Below, in pieces: positions 34,637-42,405 of a stretch of 64,000 nt of DNA; position 1 is the stretch's first letter, and each line of letters opens with the position of its first letter. Location of the stretch: positions 1-64,000 of the forward strand of contig CBEULR010000010.1 in the NCBI GenBank assembly GCA_965544035.1, read 5' to 3'. A program made the translations under genes and the position numbers. The notes under the pieces are model-generated. The model did no database searches. It worked only from the letters and a program-made list of their open reading frames with translations, and had not been told where the DNA came from. The stretch is from CBEULR01 sp965544035 (GTDB taxonomy: Bacteria; Bacillota; Desulfotomaculia; Desulfotomaculales; Desulforudaceae).

Positions 34637-35062
34637 TCAAGTTTTTGAACTGCGCCCTTTGAAAGCCAGGTATCCTTCCAGAATCAGGGCTGCAGCAAGC
34701 TTGTCTACAACCTTTTTCCGGCCCTTTCTCCGCACATCGGCGCTAATCAGTAGTTTTTCCACCTGCTGTGTGGTTAAACGCTCATCCCACGTAACCACCT
34801 TGATTCCTAAGGTGTCCCGCAGTTCAGCGGCATATTCGAGCGCCTTCACCGCCTGCGGTCCCAAGCTTCCATCCATGTTCCGGGGTAAGCCTATCACCAC
34901 CGTATGCACGTTGTAGTCCTCAATCAGCTTACGGATCTTCTTCACGTCGCTGTCGAAGACGGATCGTTCGATCACACCCAACGGCTGGGCGGTCATTCCG
35001 AATTCATCGCTGACGGCGACGCCGATCCTTTTCTCACCCAAATCCAAGGCCAAATACCTCAT
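34637..35062 (-). CDS. ruvX: RuvX/YqgF pre-16S rRNA nuclease
   Basis: A 141-residue RNase H-fold protein: ALDLGEKRIGVAVSD gives the first catalytic aspartate, VVIGLPRNMDGSLGPQ and VTWDERLTTQQVEK the others. It is annotated as a Holliday-junction resolvase-like nuclease and acts in 16S rRNA 5'-end processing. ATG 35062 lies after AAGGTGAT and overlaps the aldo/keto reductase stop in ATGA fashion, which fixes the start against a 20-residue longer frame. Confidence 0.92.
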   Translation of the reverse strand: MRYLALDLGEKRIGVAVSDEFGMTAQPLGVIERSVFDSDVKKIRKLIEDYNVHTVVIGLPRNMDGSLGPQAVKALEYAAELRDTLGIKVVTWDERLTTQQVEKLLISADVRRKGRKKVVDKLAAALILEGYLAFKGRSSKT

Positions 35063-36009
35063 CAGATCACCTTGATGCAAAACTCGGGGCACCTTGCCGC
35101 ACAGTAACTGCAGAGGCGGCACCGCCCCGGATCCACCACCGCGTGTCTATCAATCAACCGCAGGGCACCGTTCCTACAAGCGCCGAGACATTCACCGCAG
35201 CCCAAACACCAGTCTTCAATAAGGATCCTCCGTGGTTTGCCGGCAAGAATCACCCTCAGGCCGTCAGGGATGCTCTCCCCGTTTACCAGGCGCACGTTGT
35301 ATTCAACCTCCAGGGTACTCTGCATACCCACGGCGATACTACAAAACTCAGGAATCCGGAGAGCCTCCCGCAAGGCATCGTCCCTTTCGCCGAGCAGGTG
35401 ACCTCCGCCGAGAACCTTCATGGCATAGATGCCTTTACCCGCCCGCCAGGCATCCCTAATCGCCGCCATCATCTCATCGGCATCGCCATCCGCAATGCCG
35501 AATCCCGCTTTGTTCCAGAGAGGGTGGATTACATCAATTTCGGGAACGGCGGCGGCCGCCCTCACCCCGGCCACGTAGTGCGTAGATATCCCGACAGCCC
35601 TGATCACACCCTTTTCACGTTGGCGAACAAGGTACTCCAGGGCTTCCCAGTGACCACGTATCGTCAACTCCGATTCTTGCTCGTGAAGCAGAAAAATATC
35701 AATGTAGTCCCGCCCGAGTTCCTTCAGCGCGAAAGAAAGACTCCTGCGCATTTGATCAGCCTGGTAATCATATGATTTCGTGGAGATGATGATGTCATTC
35801 GGTCGGTCGGCGATGGCTCGGGCGATGTGCGGGTAATTGAGGTAGATTTTTGCGGTATCGATAAAATTAACCCCGTGGTCAAAGGCCCGCCGCATAACGC
35901 GTGCTCCTTCCGACGGGGTCAGATTGGCCTGTAGCGGGCTTATCGTTAAGGAACCAAAGCAAAGGCGCGATACCTTAAGCCCTGTCTTGCCGAGTTCGCG
36001 GTACTCCAA
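35062..36009 (-). CDS. Aldo/keto reductase with C-terminal 2[4Fe-4S] domain
   Basis: A 315-residue fusion. The TIM-barrel aldo/keto reductase (1-250) has FIDTAKIYLNYP in place of the usual FDTAxxYG, keeping D and Y, and KELGRDYIDIFLLHE. The C-terminus holds two ferredoxin-type clusters, WCLGCGECLGAC and CRLCSYCAARCP. Such ferredoxin-coupled reductases occur in anaerobic Clostridia; the substrate is unknown. TTG 36009 follows AGGAG by nine bases and gives the canonical MEYRELGKTGLKVS start. It is inserted between ireB and ruvX, which are adjacent in B. subtilis. Confidence 0.88.
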   Translation of the reverse strand: MEYRELGKTGLKVSRLCFGSLTISPLQANLTPSEGARVMRRAFDHGVNFIDTAKIYLNYPHIARAIADRPNDIIISTKSYDYQADQMRRSLSFALKELGRDYIDIFLLHEQESELTIRGHWEALEYLVRQREKGVIRAVGISTHYVAGVRAAAAVPEIDVIHPLWNKAGFGIADGDADEMMAAIRDAWRAGKGIYAMKVLGGGHLLGERDDALREALRIPEFCSIAVGMQSTLEVEYNVRLVNGESIPDGLRVILAGKPRRILIEDWCLGCGECLGACRNGALRLIDRHAVVDPGRCRLCSYCAARCPEFCIKVI

Positions 36010-36063
36010 AGGACACAACTCCTGGAACGTGCTGAAACGCCGTACTGCGCTACCACCGGTGTC

Positions 36064-36339
36064 TTATCTGCCTCCCGGACTCCGGTCGGCGAGGTACTTC
36101 CTTAACAGCTCCTCGAGGAGCTCGTCCCGCTCCATCCGCCGAATTATGTTGCGGGCATTGTTGTGACCGGTGATGTACACTGGATCACCTGATAGGAGAT
36201 ATCCTACAATCTGGTGTATCGGATTATACCCCTTCTCTTTCAGGGCATCGTATACGGCGAACAGGACTTCCCGCGCCTCCTCGTCACAGTCGGGCTTATG
36301 TTCAAACCGCATCGTTTCCTCAGAGATCTTGCGGTTCAT
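36064..36339 (-). CDS. ireB: IreB family regulatory protein (UPF0297, YrzL)
   Basis: A 91-residue protein with EETMRFEH (site of the threonine phosphorylated in enterococcal IreB), EVLFAVYDALKEKGYNPIHQIVGYLLSGDPVYITGHNNAR and KYLADRSP at the end. IreB is a substrate of the PASTA kinase IreK in enterococci. ATG 36339 follows GGAGG by 8 bp. The alaS-ireB-ruvX order is conserved. No PASTA kinase is in the window. Confidence 0.92.
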   Translation of the reverse strand: MNRKISEETMRFEHKPDCDEEAREVLFAVYDALKEKGYNPIHQIVGYLLSGDPVYITGHNNARNIIRRMERDELLEELLRKYLADRSPGGR

Positions 36340-36474
36340 TTTCACACCCTCCGTCCCTTTGTATCGAAGTAAAGGTAGGGGCTATATTCGCCGCGGTGGG
36401 GTACCTTTCCTTTAATGGAAAGTTCGAAATCTCAGTAATTTCTTAGTAATCAATGCTCAATTACTGACAGGCTG

Positions 36475-39111
36475 CTAGGACGGATTGATGCGGTCCAGCA
36501 CCAGCCGATGCGCTTTTTCCAGCGCCTCATCCAGCCTGGAAGCGTCTTTTCCGCCCGCCTGAGCCAATTCCGGACGGCCGCCGCCGCCGCCGCCAACCAC
36601 CTTGGCCGCCTCCTTCACCAGGTTACCCGCGTGCAACCCGCGTCCGGTCAAATCTTTGGACACGGCAACTAAGAGACTCACCTTCTCGCCGGTAATCGCA
36701 CCCAGAACGATAACCGATGTACCTAGATGATCACGCAGAAGATCCATTAATCCTCGCAACTCAGCCATGTCATCGGCGTGTACACGTGCGACCAGCAACC
36801 GAACCCCATGGTGGACCTCCGCCCTAGCCAGGACATCCTTGATCTCCACGGCTCGAATCTTATCTTTGAGTCTCTCGTTCTCACGCATTAGTTCCTTCAT
36901 CTGGTTATTAAGGCCTTCGATCCGCGCGATCACTTCGCCTTCCGGAGCTCTCAGCATCCTCGCGATATCCTGCACCAGGGACGTATGTCGCCTAAACACA
37001 TCGAGCGCACGGTTTCCGGTGACGGCCTCGATCCTGCGGATCCCGGACGCCACACTGGATTCCGACAAAATGTGAAAAGGACCGACTTGCGCCGTATTGG
37101 GCAGGTGCGTTCCGCCGCAAAGCTCGGCGCTGAAGTCCCCCATGCGCACCACACGAACCTCGTCCCCATACTTTTCACCGAACAGTGCCACAACGCCGTC
37201 GTTTACCGCCTGCTGGTAACTCGTATTGTACACTTCCACGGGAAGACCGTCCAGAATGGCCTGATTGACAATCCTTTCCACCCTGCTCAGTTCATCAGCG
37301 CTTACACCCTGATAGTGGGTAAAATCAAAGCGCAGCCGGTCGGGAGCAACCAGCGATCCCGCCTGATTCACGTGCTCCCCTAGAACGGTGCGCAGTGCCT
37401 TATGCAGTAGATGGGTTGCCGTATGATTGCGGCAGGTGTCCAGTCGGCGGTCGCTGTCCACGTCTACCTCTACGGCTTCCGATTCCTCCAACACGCCATC
37501 TTCCACCAATACACGGTGTACGATGAAGTTTTCCACCGGTCGCTGAACATCGATAATGCGCGCCTTCAGAGAACGGCCATAAATCCGGCCCCGGTCACTG
37601 ACCTGCCCACCCGACTCCGCGTAGCAGGGGGTAACATTCAGGATGATATCGGCCTCATCGCCCGCCTCAACCCGTCCGACACGTTTTCCGTCACGCACCA
37701 CGGCGAGAACCACTGCGCTGGTACGTAGCTCCTCATAACCCACAAAGACCGTTTCCCCGATCTCATCGCGAAGATCCCGGAAAAATGCGTCGTGTTCACT
37801 GATGTAATCGACTTCTCGCCTTGCATCCCGGGCACGTCTACGCTGATCCTGCATCGCCCTGTCAAAACCTTCTTCATCAACCTCAAGCCCATTCTCCTGG
37901 CAGATCTCACGGGTCAATTCCAGCGGAAAACCGAACGTGTCATACAGGCGGAAAGCATCATCTCCGCCAAGTACCCGCTCCCCTTTATCCTTTACACCGG
38001 CGATCATTGCGTTCAGGATGTCCGTTCCCTGGGTGAGACTCCTTCTAAAACGGGACTCCTCTGTGCGCATTACCTTCAGAATACTGCCCTCGACCTGTCG
38101 CAGATTTGGATAAACATCGCCCATCTGCCTGATCACCGCTTTACCGATCAACTCCAGAAACGGTTCATCCCTGCCGAGCAGCACCCCGAACCGGATTGCC
38201 CGCCGCAGCAGCCTGCGGACGACATATCCGCGGCCTTCGTTGGACGGCAACACCCCGTCCCCGATCGCAAAAGTGGTTGCTCGCGTGTGATCCGCAATCA
38301 CCTTCAGAGCAACGTCGGTTTCCTCGTTCACACCATATTGAACCCCGAACGTATCGGCCGCAACATCAATTATTTCCCTGAACAGGTCGGTGTCAAAGTT
38401 GGTTTCCACACCCTGCATGACGGCGGCCACTCTTTCCAGCCCCATCCCGGTGTCGATCCCGGGCTTCTCCAGAGGAGAGTACTCCCCGGCCTCATTGCGG
38501 AAAAACTGGATAAACACCAGATTCCATATCTCAAGGTACCGGTCGCAGTCACAACCGGGAGCACAGTCCGCATTACCGCAGCCGCGTTCCGGCCCCAGGT
38601 CGTAGTAAATCTCGGAACAGGGACCGCACGGTCCGACCCCGATCTCCCAGAAATTTGAGTCCTTACCCAATCGGACGATTTTCTCTGCGGGAATTCCTAT
38701 CTCTCTCCACAGGTTAAAGGCCTCCTCATCATCCCTATAAATAGAAATCCAAAGCCGGGCCGGATCCAGTTTCAGTTTTTCGGTAACAAACTCCCATGCC
38801 CAAGCAATGGCCTCAGCCTTAAAATAATCCCCAAAGGAAAAGTTCCCCAACATTTCAAAAAAGGTATGATGGCGCGCCGTTCGCCCCACCATCTCAATAT
38901 CGGGTGTTCGCAGGCACTTCTGGCAGGTAGTCGCCCGCTTGAATTCAGGAGTCGCCGCTCCCGTGAAGAAGGGTTTAAAAGGCACCATCCCCGCTGCCGT
39001 CCATAGAATACTCGGATCCTGAGCCGGGATAAGCGAGGCGCTCGGTAAAACCCGGTGTCCTTTTGATTCAAAGAATTCGAGGAATAGTCTTCTGATCTCA
39101 CTTCCGTTCAT
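36475..39111 (-). CDS. alaS: Alanyl-tRNA synthetase
   Basis: An 878-residue class II synthetase. Motif-type segments at the start (RRLFLEFFESKGH; RTARHHTFFEMLGNFSFGDYF), the tRNA-binding helical domain, the editing domain with HTATHLLHKALR and CGGTHLPNTAQVG (zinc ligands), and the C-terminal DHHA1-like domain with GGGGGGRPELAQAGG are all present. A promoter and a leader hairpin lie just upstream; I see no T-box. It heads the minus-strand ireB-ruvX-yrzB group. Confidence 0.97.
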   Translation of the reverse strand: MNGSEIRRLFLEFFESKGHRVLPSASLIPAQDPSILWTAAGMVPFKPFFTGAATPEFKRATTCQKCLRTPDIEMVGRTARHHTFFEMLGNFSFGDYFKAEAIAWAWEFVTEKLKLDPARLWISIYRDDEEAFNLWREIGIPAEKIVRLGKDSNFWEIGVGPCGPCSEIYYDLGPERGCGNADCAPGCDCDRYLEIWNLVFIQFFRNEAGEYSPLEKPGIDTGMGLERVAAVMQGVETNFDTDLFREIIDVAADTFGVQYGVNEETDVALKVIADHTRATTFAIGDGVLPSNEGRGYVVRRLLRRAIRFGVLLGRDEPFLELIGKAVIRQMGDVYPNLRQVEGSILKVMRTEESRFRRSLTQGTDILNAMIAGVKDKGERVLGGDDAFRLYDTFGFPLELTREICQENGLEVDEEGFDRAMQDQRRRARDARREVDYISEHDAFFRDLRDEIGETVFVGYEELRTSAVVLAVVRDGKRVGRVEAGDEADIILNVTPCYAESGGQVSDRGRIYGRSLKARIIDVQRPVENFIVHRVLVEDGVLEESEAVEVDVDSDRRLDTCRNHTATHLLHKALRTVLGEHVNQAGSLVAPDRLRFDFTHYQGVSADELSRVERIVNQAILDGLPVEVYNTSYQQAVNDGVVALFGEKYGDEVRVVRMGDFSAELCGGTHLPNTAQVGPFHILSESSVASGIRRIEAVTGNRALDVFRRHTSLVQDIARMLRAPEGEVIARIEGLNNQMKELMRENERLKDKIRAVEIKDVLARAEVHHGVRLLVARVHADDMAELRGLMDLLRDHLGTSVIVLGAITGEKVSLLVAVSKDLTGRGLHAGNLVKEAAKVVGGGGGGRPELAQAGGKDASRLDEALEKAHRLVLDRINPS

Positions 39112-39132
39112 GATTGCCGTGCAACCCCCATT

Positions 39133-39157
39133 AAAAGAAGGGGTTCAGGTGAACCCC
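39133..39157 (-). terminator. Attenuator-like hairpin in the alaS leader
   Basis: Minus-strand ggggttc/gaacccc stem of seven pairs (39151-39157 with 39140-39146), four-base loop, then TTCTTTT (39133-39139). It lies between the alaS promoter and start codon, about 22 nt before the ATG, so it may attenuate transcription. Confidence 0.55.
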
Positions 39158-39171
39158 GAATTACGACATTC

Positions 39172-39200
39172 ATTATACCCACAATTTCCGGCCCTGGCAA
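39172..39200 (-). promoter_or_regulatory. Vegetative promoter for alaS
   Basis: Minus strand TTGCCA (39195-39200), 17 bp, TATAAT (39172-39177). The start would be near 39165, about 54 nt before the ATG. Confidence 0.75.
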
Positions 39201-39275
39201 GAAATCCTGCTTTTGCGACAATCCCAATCTTCGTCCCGGAGCAAATTAGCCATATCCTGGCAGCCAAAAGAGGTA

Positions 39276-39304
39276 TTGACACGTAATAGGCCAACTGCTA
39301 GACT
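39276..39304 (+). promoter_or_regulatory. Vegetative promoter for the SAM-riboswitch operon
   Basis: Plus strand TTGACA (39276-39281), 17 bp, TAGACT (39299-39304). The start would be about 20 nt before the SAM-I aptamer. Confidence 0.75.
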
Positions 39305-39330
39305 AATATCAATTTTATATCGCCTGCGTG

Positions 39331-39441
39331 CTCTTATCGAGAGAGGTGGAGGGACTGGCCCGATGAAACCCGGCAACCAGCCGTAGCCCACGGCCAAGGT
39401 GCTAATTCCTGCAGGAGGATCATTCTTCTGACAGATAAGAG
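39331..39441 (+). promoter_or_regulatory. SAM-I (S-box) riboswitch
   Basis: All landmarks of the S-box are present in order: P1 ctcttatc (39331-39338) pairs with gataagag (39434-39441); agaggtggagggactggcccgatgaaacccggcaacc carries the core, with gatgaaacccggcaacc being near-invariant, and aaggtgctaattcc the P4 3' side. A terminator at 39459-39492 follows. Binding of S-adenosylmethionine should stabilise P1 and permit termination, switching off the genes downstream when methionine supply is high. Confidence 0.96.
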
Positions 39442-39458
39442 AGGACCTTTTGCTTGTT

Positions 39459-39492
39459 AGGCCTCTTCTTATTTGAAGAGGCCTTATCTTCT
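39459..39492 (+). terminator. Riboswitch terminator
   Basis: Arms aggcctcttc (39459-39468) and gaagaggcct (39475-39484) form a perfect ten-pair stem with a six-base loop, followed by TATCTTCTC. It is the expression platform of the SAM-I aptamer. The T tract is weak. Confidence 0.85.
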
Positions 39493-39526
39493 CGCCGGAG
39501 CACACAGTCAACGGAGGTGTATATTC

Positions 39527-40732
39527 GTGGGCGTACAGAAGACTTACGCCGAAATCAATGCCCGGATTCGTGAGGGCAAAGCGGTGGTGGTAACGGCCGA
39601 GGAAGTAATCGAACTAGTTAAGGAAAAAGGTTTGAGCCGGACGGCAAAGGAGGTTGACGTAGTCACCACCGGTACTTTCGGTCCGATGTGTTCCTCCGGA
39701 GTATACTTGAATTTCGGCCACAGTTCCCCTCGGATCCGTGGCCACAAGGTGTGGCTGAATGATGTTCCGGCCTATGGAGGCCTTGCGGCCGTCGACACCT
39801 ACATCGGTGCCACCGCAATCCCTGAGGATGATCCCTTAAACTCCAACTTCCCCGGCGAATTCAGGTACGGCGGCGGACATGTGATACACGACCTGGTTGC
39901 GGGGAAACCCGTTAGACTCAGGGTGGTCAGCTATGGTACCGACTGCTATCCGCTCAAAGAGATCGAAACCGAAATCACCCTGGACCAGTTGAACGAAGCC
40001 GTGCTCTTCAACCCGCGCAATGCCTATCAGAATTACAATGTGGCGGTCAATTGTGGTTCCCGCACCATATATACCTACATGGGCATCCTCAAGCACCATT
40101 TGGGCAACGCCCATTACTCCACCAGCGGGCAACTCAGCCCACTGCTGAAGGATCCGCATTTCCGCACGATCGGGGTGGGCACCCGCATCTTCCTGGGCGG
40201 CGGCGAAGGGTATGTGGCCTGGAATGGTACTCAACATTTTCCATCATTCAAGCCCGGCCCCACTGAAGGATCTGTATTTGCATCGGGTGGAACACTCACT
40301 GTGATCGGGGATCTCAAGGGCATGTCCCCCGATTGGCTGCGCGGTGCCAGCATCATCGGTTACGGTGCATCGCTTTTCGTCGGCGTCGGCATCCCGATTC
40401 CGATTCTTGATGAGGAAATCTTGTATTACGCATCGCGGTCGGATGCCGAACTGTACGCACCCATTATGGATTACGGTGATGCCTTTCCCAACCGCAGGCC
40501 CGAAACCTTGGGTCTGGTGAGCTACGCTGAACTAAAATCGGGCACCATCAAGGTGCAGGGTAAGGATGTCCCATGCGCCCCGGTTTCCAGCTACAGCAAA
40601 GCACGTGAGATTGCGCGCATCCTCAAGGAATGGATCCAGTCAGGCAGCTTTGAACTCTCAGAGCCGGTCAAGAGGTTGCCTGGCCCCGCGGACAACATTG
40701 TCGGCAAACCGTTGCCGGTCAAGAATGATTAA
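39527..40732 (+). CDS. Homocysteine biosynthesis protein (DUF39, HcyBio)
   Basis: A 401-residue DUF39 protein. KTYAEINARIREGKAVVVTAEE at the start and the conserved core TTGTFGPMCSSGVYLNFGH with a cysteine, plus AYQNYNVAVNCGSRTIYTYMG, identify it. In Methanosarcina the DUF39 protein with a NIL-ferredoxin partner makes homocysteine from aspartate semialdehyde and sulfide. GTG 39527 follows GGAGG and lies after the riboswitch terminator. It heads a tight three-gene operon. That the SAM riboswitch controls it is strong support for a methionine-pathway role. Confidence 0.92.
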   Translation: MGVQKTYAEINARIREGKAVVVTAEEVIELVKEKGLSRTAKEVDVVTTGTFGPMCSSGVYLNFGHSSPRIRGHKVWLNDVPAYGGLAAVDTYIGATAIPEDDPLNSNFPGEFRYGGGHVIHDLVAGKPVRLRVVSYGTDCYPLKEIETEITLDQLNEAVLFNPRNAYQNYNVAVNCGSRTIYTYMGILKHHLGNAHYSTSGQLSPLLKDPHFRTIGVGTRIFLGGGEGYVAWNGTQHFPSFKPGPTEGSVFASGGTLTVIGDLKGMSPDWLRGASIIGYGASLFVGVGIPIPILDEEILYYASRSDAELYAPIMDYGDAFPNRRPETLGLVSYAELKSGTIKVQGKDVPCAPVSSYSKAREIARILKEWIQSGSFELSEPVKRLPGPADNIVGKPLPVKND

Positions 40733-40747
40733 AGGAGTGATCGCGAA

Positions 40748-41152
40748 ATGAAGCCGAAGAAGAAGATTGTCTTACGGTTTCCGGCAACCATAGCCGACCA
40801 GCCGCTGATTTATTATCTGGTCAAGGATTACGGTCTGATGATCAACATCATTAGAGCGAATATCAATCCGCACAAGGAAGGAACGCTAATTCTGGAGCTT
40901 AGCGGTGACAACTTTGAAGAAGGGATAGAATATCTCCGATCCAGTGGTGTGCAAGTGCAGCCCCTAACGGAGGAAATCGTCCGCAACGACCAGCTTTGCG
41001 TAAGCTGCGGCGCCTGTACGGCTATCTGCCCATCCGGCGCCCTCCACATCGAGCGTCCTGAGATGCGCGTAATCTTTGACCCCGACAAGTGTATCGTGTG
41101 TCAATTGTGTACAAAGGCCTGCCCTCTGCGGGCTATGGAGGCGAAATCCTGA
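40748..41152 (+). CDS. NIL-domain/2[4Fe-4S] ferredoxin (homocysteine synthesis)
   Basis: A 134-residue protein: an N-terminal NIL domain (about 5-75; VLRFPATIADQPLIYYLVKDYGL) followed by two ferredoxin clusters, CVSCGACTAICPSGAL and CIVCQLCTKACPLRAM. The MA1822-type partner of DUF39 has this architecture and probably donates electrons or sulfur in homocysteine formation. It lies 15 bp after the DUF39 gene, and its stop is one base before the UPF0280 start. Confidence 0.92.
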   Translation: MKPKKKIVLRFPATIADQPLIYYLVKDYGLMINIIRANINPHKEGTLILELSGDNFEEGIEYLRSSGVQVQPLTEEIVRNDQLCVSCGACTAICPSGALHIERPEMRVIFDPDKCIVCQLCTKACPLRAMEAKS

Positions 41153-41153
41153 T

Positions 41154-41909
41154 TTGGCGGGAAGCGATAGGGTCTACCGGCTGGGCTTACGGGAAAACGA
41201 CCTCTTCTACTTTCAGGTCGTATATAAAGAAACCGACCTGTACATCGGCATTCGCAAAGATCGGTTTTTGCCCGAGATTGCCGCCCGAGTTGACTCAAAG
41301 GTGCACATGCTGAGAGATGAGTTGGACGCCTATATGCGGCTCGATCCTGAATTCTTTCGTACGCTCCAGCCCTACGACCCGCAACCTTCGGCGCCCCAAG
41401 CGGCCCTGGAAATGGCCGCCGCCGCGCGGAAAGCCGGCGTTGGCCCAATGGCCGCAGTGGCGGGCGTCTTCGCCGATCACGTGGGGCGGGAACTTACCCG
41501 GTTTTCCAAGGACGTCATCGTCGAGAACGGGGGCGATATCTTTCTCAAGAGCAGCCGGCGGCGGCGGATCGGAATATTTGCCGGTGATTCGCCGTTTTCC
41601 GAACGTCTGGCCGTTGAGATTCCCGCCCATCTGACACCCTTGGGCATCTGCACCTCATCCGGGACAGTGGGACACTCCTTCAGTAAGGGTAAAGCCGACG
41701 CCGTGGTCATCCTTGCCGCTACGGCCACTCTCGCCGATGCGGTGGCCACGGCTGCGGCCAATTTGGTAACCGAGCCGCATTACGTCGACCGGGCCGTCAG
41801 CTTTGCCATGTCAATTGAGGGTGTGACGGGCGCTCTGGCGATCACGGGTGAACTCCTCGCCGCCAAAGGCCAAATCAAACTGGTTCCCACGAACGAAGCG
41901 CCGGGCTGA
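41154..41909 (+). CDS. UPF0280 family protein (homocysteine-synthesis associated)
   Basis: A 251-residue UPF0280 (ApbE-like fold) protein. GVGPMAAVAGVFADHVG and SKDVIVENGGDIFLKS and GICTSSGTVGHSFSKGKADAV are the conserved blocks. The family (MA1715 type) was tied to homocysteine formation in Methanosarcina. Start TTG 41154 follows GGAGG (41138-41142); the usual ApbE flavin-transfer DxxT motif is not evident. It completes the SAM-riboswitch operon and faces the minus-strand YtxH-like gene. Confidence 0.88.
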   Translation: MAGSDRVYRLGLRENDLFYFQVVYKETDLYIGIRKDRFLPEIAARVDSKVHMLRDELDAYMRLDPEFFRTLQPYDPQPSAPQAALEMAAAARKAGVGPMAAVAGVFADHVGRELTRFSKDVIVENGGDIFLKSSRRRRIGIFAGDSPFSERLAVEIPAHLTPLGICTSSGTVGHSFSKGKADAVVILAATATLADAVATAAANLVTEPHYVDRAVSFAMSIEGVTGALAITGELLAAKGQIKLVPTNEAPG

Positions 41910-41944
41910 TTATGCCCGGCGTCCCATCATCTAGACACCTGATT

Positions 41945-42124
41945 CTAGCTCTCCACCAGATCCTGCACAGTCCGGCGCACTCCCCGGATTACCCGGTTCG
42001 CCCGTGCACCCGCGGGACCCTGAGTCAATGCCATGATCTCTTTGCGTTTCTTTTCGTCCGAGACCAGCATTACCGCCGCCACCCCGAGAAGCGCGCCGGC
42101 GGCCAATCCACGCCAGAAACTCAT
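41945..42124 (-). CDS. YtxH-like small membrane protein
   Basis: A 59-residue protein with a single hydrophobic helix (residues 5-20, GLAAGALLGVAAVMLVS) and a basic amphipathic remainder (DEKKRKEIMALTQ, RVIRGVRRTVQDL). This layout resembles YtxH-type proteins of unknown role. ATG 42124 follows GAGGAGG by 12 bp; a longer frame lacks a ribosome site. It follows the zinc-ribbon gene by 25 bp. Confidence 0.6.
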   Translation of the reverse strand: MSFWRGLAAGALLGVAAVMLVSDEKKRKEIMALTQGPAGARANRVIRGVRRTVQDLVES

Positions 42125-42149
42125 CTTGAAAAGAGCCTCCTCTCGAGAA

Positions 42150-42323
42150 TCAATATACATACTCATTGTGCGGGTCAAAAGCTACCAGCGATCCATCCTC
42201 GTCCACGTCAAAGATTTGTACGCCCTCCTTGGTAATCCGGTACTCGACGCAACAGTCCCAACAGAAGTACTGCTCCAAACCGACTTTTCCGGTAGCCTTT
42301 CCACCGCAAACCGGGCACTGCAC
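42150..42323 (-). CDS. 57-residue zinc-ribbon protein
   Basis: The minus strand encodes MQCPVCGGKATGKVGLEQ, then YFCWDCCVEYR, then an acidic half GVQIFDVDEDGSLVAF, ending at a TGA at 42150. Two CxxC pairs (C3, C6 and C23, C26) form a zinc ribbon. GTG 42323 follows AAGGGGG by eight bases, a good site. It lies 82 bp after iscS in the same direction. I do not recognise a named family; a two-domain small regulator is plausible. Plus-strand frames over this stretch look like shadows. Confidence 0.72.
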   Translation of the reverse strand: MQCPVCGGKATGKVGLEQYFCWDCCVEYRITKEGVQIFDVDEDGSLVAFDPHNEYVY

Positions 42324-42405
42324 TTTGTCGGCCCCCTTATCGGATTAATCCTGCTCCTATTATGCCCGATTAACGTAAAATCATAATTGCACCTCACCCG
42401 GCAAG

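Noticed and set aside
36410..36474. AT-rich palindromes after alaS as a terminator
   Set aside because: Copies of agtaat/attact can pair, but the stems are weak and no T run follows on the minus strand, so I did not call it.
42033..42386. Plus-strand 117-codon frame
   Set aside because: It covers the antisense of the zinc-ribbon and YtxH-like genes and lacks a ribosome site.
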